Assembly: GCA_934101225.1 (NCBI GenBank) | Contig: CAKOQK010000007.1 | Location: 1 to 54,406 of the forward strand | Source: an uncultured Bacilli bacterium | GTDB lineage: Bacteria > Bacillota_I > Bacilli_A > RF39 > UBA660 | Reading direction: 5' to 3' | Length of the DNA stretch: 54,406 nucleotides | Shown here: positions 51,650 to 54,406 of the stretch, piece by piece | How positions within the stretch are numbered: the stretch's first letter is position 1 | How the letters are laid out: the number at the start of each line of letters is the position of its first letter | Position numbers and translations under genes: made by a program | Notes under the pieces: generated by a model | Told to the model about the DNA's origin: nothing | The model's database searches: none | Seen by the model: only the letters and a program-made list of their open reading frames with translations

Positions 51650-52474
51650 ATGGAAAAAGTTAAAAAATTGTTATTACCTGTAATTATTATTATTATTTTA
51701 CTATTACCAATTATTATTAATTATGTAAATAACAAAAAGATTTCAGTAATTTCATATGATAAATACACGTCTAATGTGTCAAAAGAAAAAGTAACACTTA
51801 CATATTTTGGTGATACTAGTTCAGAAGAATATGCTAAAATTAAAGAAGAATTACTTAATTTAAAAAGTAAATATTCAATTGAAGTTAATGCTGTAAATAC
51901 ATCTAAATTAAGTACAGATGAAAAACAAAAATTAACTAGTTCAAATGAAAAATTTAATAGTAAATCAGTTTTTGTTATAACACAAGACGGTAATACAGTT
52001 AAAGTAGTAGATAAAGAAACAGAAAATATTAACTTAGATGCTCAATTAAACAAATATATTAACAATGTAATTCCAGATGATGAAGTTGCTTATAAAACAG
52101 TTTCAACATATAAAGAATTCATGAATATTTATAAGAGCAAAAAAGTAACTATGCATGTTTTTGGACGTAACACATGTTATTATTGTAATATCTTTAAACC
52201 AGTATATAACGAAGTTGCTGCCGAAAATAAATTAGATATTTACTACTATGATTCAGACAGCTTTAATAGTGATGAATATAGTAAAATATTAAATTCAGGT
52301 ATAAACATTCCGGCAGAATGTACATCATCAAAAGAAGAAACTCCTTTATCATCAGGTTTTGGAACACCTTTAACACTATATTTAAAGAATGGTAAAGTAG
52401 TAGGATGTATTTCTGGATATGTTAACAAAGATAAACTAGAAACTAAATTAAAATCAGTTGGAATGATGAAGTAA
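51650..52474 (+). CDS. Membrane-anchored thioredoxin-like protein
   Basis: 274 residues. One N-terminal transmembrane helix (about 7-25), then a first thioredoxin-like half without cysteines (VTLTYFGDTSSEEYAKIKEE, about 45-130), and a second half (about 150-270) with the active site NTCYYCNIF (Cys176, Cys179) and GTPLTLYL (cis-proline loop). It would exchange disulfides outside the membrane. An extra Cys near 225 and another near 255 could form a structural disulfide. Preceded by GGGAGG. Confidence 0.82.
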   Translation: MEKVKKLLLPVIIIIILLLPIIINYVNNKKISVISYDKYTSNVSKEKVTLTYFGDTSSEEYAKIKEELLNLKSKYSIEVNAVNTSKLSTDEKQKLTSSNEKFNSKSVFVITQDGNTVKVVDKETENINLDAQLNKYINNVIPDDEVAYKTVSTYKEFMNIYKSKKVTMHVFGRNTCYYCNIFKPVYNEVAAENKLDIYYYDSDSFNSDEYSKILNSGINIPAECTSSKEETPLSSGFGTPLTLYLKNGKVVGCISGYVNKDKLETKLKSVGMMK

Positions 52475-52486
52475 AGGAGAATATAA

Positions 52487-52939
52487 ATGGCGTCTACTTA
52501 TGAAATTGTAAAAAAATTTAAAAATAAATATCCTAGCACAATATGTTGGAGAATCAAAAAACATGCAAAATTAGTTGACGAAAATTTATATCCCGATGAA
52601 GTTGTAAATTATGCTTTTGCTGCTCAAAACAACACATCACATGGAAGTATATTTGATACAGCAATACTTGCTATTACCAATAAAAGACTAATAATTGCGC
52701 AAGATTATGTTTTAATAGGATATGATTTAAACTCAATTACACCAGACTTATATAATGATATGCAAATAAATGCTGGAATTATTTGGGGAATGATAACTAT
52801 TGATACAATGAAAGAAACTATTTATTTTTCTAATCTATCAAAACAAGCGTTACCTGAAATTCAAAAAGAAATCACATCATACATGATGGAAGCAAAAACA
52901 AAATATTACAAAAAAGAAAAAAATAAAGAGTTCAAATAA
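52487..52939 (+). CDS. PH-domain protein (YokE-like)
   Basis: 150 residues. The core AILAITNKRLIIAQDYVLIGYDLNSI (about 58-83) is the bacterial PH (bPH) signature. An N-terminal helix precedes it. Such domains bind lipids or other proteins; the ligand here is unknown. It starts 12 bases after the thioredoxin-like gene, so they share a transcript. Confidence 0.75.
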   Translation: MASTYEIVKKFKNKYPSTICWRIKKHAKLVDENLYPDEVVNYAFAAQNNTSHGSIFDTAILAITNKRLIIAQDYVLIGYDLNSITPDLYNDMQINAGIIWGMITIDTMKETIYFSNLSKQALPEIQKEITSYMMEAKTKYYKKEKNKEFK

Positions 52940-52952
52940 GAATTCTTTTTTT
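52926..52952 (+). terminator. Rho-independent terminator
   Basis: Stem AAGAGTTC/GAATTCTT (one G-U) straddling the stop codon, then a T run. Confidence 0.7.
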
Positions 52953-52967
52953 CAAAAATGGAGAAGT

Positions 52968-54077
52968 ATGAAAAAGATTAATAAAAATGTCAAATTTATG
53001 TTTATAATATTTCTATTAATAATTATCTATATCATTGTACTCAACTTACCAAAAAACTATGAAATAGATTACATTATTAATAAAGTAAAAATAAATGAAA
53101 AATATGATAAACATACTAAACAATATACTTTTATTTTAACCTATGAAAATACCGATTACCCTTTAATATTAAATTCCAAATATTTAAAAAAAAGAAAATT
53201 AATTAAAAATATTAAAATAGCATCCGATGAAAAAGATACATGTTTAAATATTGACTACTTAGATAATAATAAAATTATTTGTAGCGATTCATCAGGCCTA
53301 AAAGATTATCGACTTATAAATGATAAACTTTATAGTGAAAACTATGAGAAAATAATTAAACCAATCAAAGAAACAACCTATGAAAACATTAAGATTTATA
53401 ATACCGACGAAACATATCTTATTTGGAATTATAATGGTTATTTAAAGATATCTAATAATAATGAAAAAATTAATATTTTAAAAGAAGAAAAATATAATAA
53501 CCAATCAACCTATCAAAATGATCGCTACCTAGTTATTCCAGACTATGACTCATCATATTACTTTAAAAAAATATACATATATGACACCATAAAAAATAAT
53601 TTATCAAATATAACATTTAATTATGAAATATCTTATAATTTATTATATTTAGGAACATTTAAAAATAAATTGTACTTTTTAGATCTAAAAAATAAAAATG
53701 AATATGAATTGAATTTAAAAAAGAAAACAATTAAACATCTAAATGAAAAAGATAATTATGGATTATTTCTAAATGATAATAAACTAGAACATGTAAAAGT
53801 TGATACATTAGTTAAAAATGAAGAAATATTTGTTAGCGAAATTAACAATAATTATACCTTGGAAGATAATTACTTATATAAAAGTGTTGATAGATACAAA
53901 GTAAAAGTAAGCAATCAAAAAATAACTGAAATAGTAAGAATAATTAATGATACAGTTTATTATTTAGTAGACGATACTTTGTACAAATATAATGAAGCTA
54001 CTGGGGAAGTTCAACTACTTAAATATAAAGAATGGAAATATAATTATCATAATCAAATATTTATTTTTAACAAATAA
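52968..54077 (+). CDS. Membrane-anchored protein with beta-propeller-like repeats
   Basis: 369 residues. N-terminal transmembrane helix (about 9-28) and an extracellular part with repeated strand-turn units ending in YRLINDKLYSEN, YLIWNYNGYLKI, KIYIYDTIKNN and DDTLYKYNEATGEVQ, like blades of a propeller (DUF5050-like). Unknown function. The ATG follows GGAGAAGT. Confidence 0.65.
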   Translation: MKKINKNVKFMFIIFLLIIIYIIVLNLPKNYEIDYIINKVKINEKYDKHTKQYTFILTYENTDYPLILNSKYLKKRKLIKNIKIASDEKDTCLNIDYLDNNKIICSDSSGLKDYRLINDKLYSENYEKIIKPIKETTYENIKIYNTDETYLIWNYNGYLKISNNNEKINILKEEKYNNQSTYQNDRYLVIPDYDSSYYFKKIYIYDTIKNNLSNITFNYEISYNLLYLGTFKNKLYFLDLKNKNEYELNLKKKTIKHLNEKDNYGLFLNDNKLEHVKVDTLVKNEEIFVSEINNNYTLEDNYLYKSVDRYKVKVSNQKITEIVRIINDTVYYLVDDTLYKYNEATGEVQLLKYKEWKYNYHNQIFIFNK

Positions 54078-54113
54078 TTATTTTAAGAATACCCTATATT
54101 AGGGGATGAAAAA

Positions 54114-54406
54114 ATGATTGATATGTATAATGTAAATCAAGATGCCAATAAATACTTTGATTACTATAAAATTAAAAAAGGAGATAACTTATATCAAATA
54201 GGTAAAAGTTATAACGTAAATCCTGCTTTAATTGCGATACTTAATGGTTTAAACCTAAATGATTATATTTATCCAAATGAAACTATAATGGTTCCTAAAG
54301 AAGGATATTCATATTACGTAACAAAAGCCGGAGATACTCTTAACCTAGTAGCAAATACATTTAATACAAGTGTATCAAATATTCTAAGAAATAATGAAAC
54401 AATTTA
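54114..54406 (+). CDS. LysM-domain protein (partial, cut by window end)
   Basis: The first 97 codons carry two LysM units (YKIKKGDNLYQIGKSYNV, then YVTKAGDTLNLVANTFNT), each with the usual NxL or IxVP ending. No signal peptide is seen, so the protein may be a cytoplasmically made spore-coat protein like SafA, but that is inference. A CCCT/AGGG hairpin (54092-54104) lies just before the AGGGGATG ribosome-binding site. Confidence 0.85.
   Translation, partial: MIDMYNVNQDANKYFDYYKIKKGDNLYQIGKSYNVNPALIAILNGLNLNDYIYPNETIMVPKEGYSYYVTKAGDTLNLVANTFNTSVSNILRNNETI

Overview
The window is very AT-rich and reads as a chromosomal segment of a low-GC, fermentative Bacillota from a spore-forming lineage (Bacilli/Erysipelotrichia/RF39-like; species not determinable here). 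The clues are sporulation genes (spoIID, a spoIIQ-like gene, yabG, spoVG, yabP, yabQ), veg and divIC, pyruvate:ferredoxin oxidoreductase, the arginine deiminase pathway, and a tmRNA tag ending in ALAFA. TGA is a normal stop (for example yabG, yabP, divIC), so this is not the mycoplasma code.

Layout. 1-6.9 kb is core: a PH-like protein, an anchored protein, a SAM-riboswitch-controlled metK, rpmE, rpiB, a DUF1146 gene, and a spoIID-spoIIQ run with two unknown genes. 7.0-9.55 kb holds an AAA ATPase plus DUF4435/TOPRIM pair that resembles the PARIS anti-phage system (AriA/AriB). It is inserted exactly at the start of nifJ and flanked by a 29-bp direct repeat carrying the ribosome-binding site and first codons. 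nifJ, recG and a DUF975 membrane gene follow. Two intergenic regions here encode probable small RNAs of about 97 nt, one on each strand, with matching architecture: sigma-A promoter, two hairpins, an unpaired C-rich stretch, and a terminator.

16.1-31.7 kb is an accessory/defence island. It holds a SNF2-type helicase, a DUF4391 protein, a type III methyltransferase (Mod) and restriction subunit (Res) in one overlapping operon. After these come a large RecD-like helicase, an unknown membrane protein, an AbiEi antitoxin that lacks its AbiEii toxin but is joined to a zinc-ribbon protein and a BRO antirepressor, a long regulatory gap, and a double-XRE regulator.

32.6-40.6 kb is metabolism and transport: a Nudix hydrolase, arcA, arcB, an unusual carbamate kinase fused to a DcuC/YfcC-type transporter, and a polar amino-acid ABC importer whose start codon sits in a hairpin loop. 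Together arcA-arcB-arcC/transporter would convert arginine to ornithine, ammonia, CO2 and ATP.

40.8-54.4 kb returns to core genes: a ClpX-like AAA+ ATPase, a transglutaminase-like protein, a U32 protein, yabG-veg-spoVG-yabP-yabQ-divIC, tmRNA, a LysR regulator divergent from a PHP phosphoesterase, a decayed DUF4143-type ATPase, a thioredoxin-like protein, a second PH-domain protein, an anchored unknown, and the start of a LysM protein cut by the window edge. No tRNA, rRNA, CRISPR array or complete insertion sequence was recognised.
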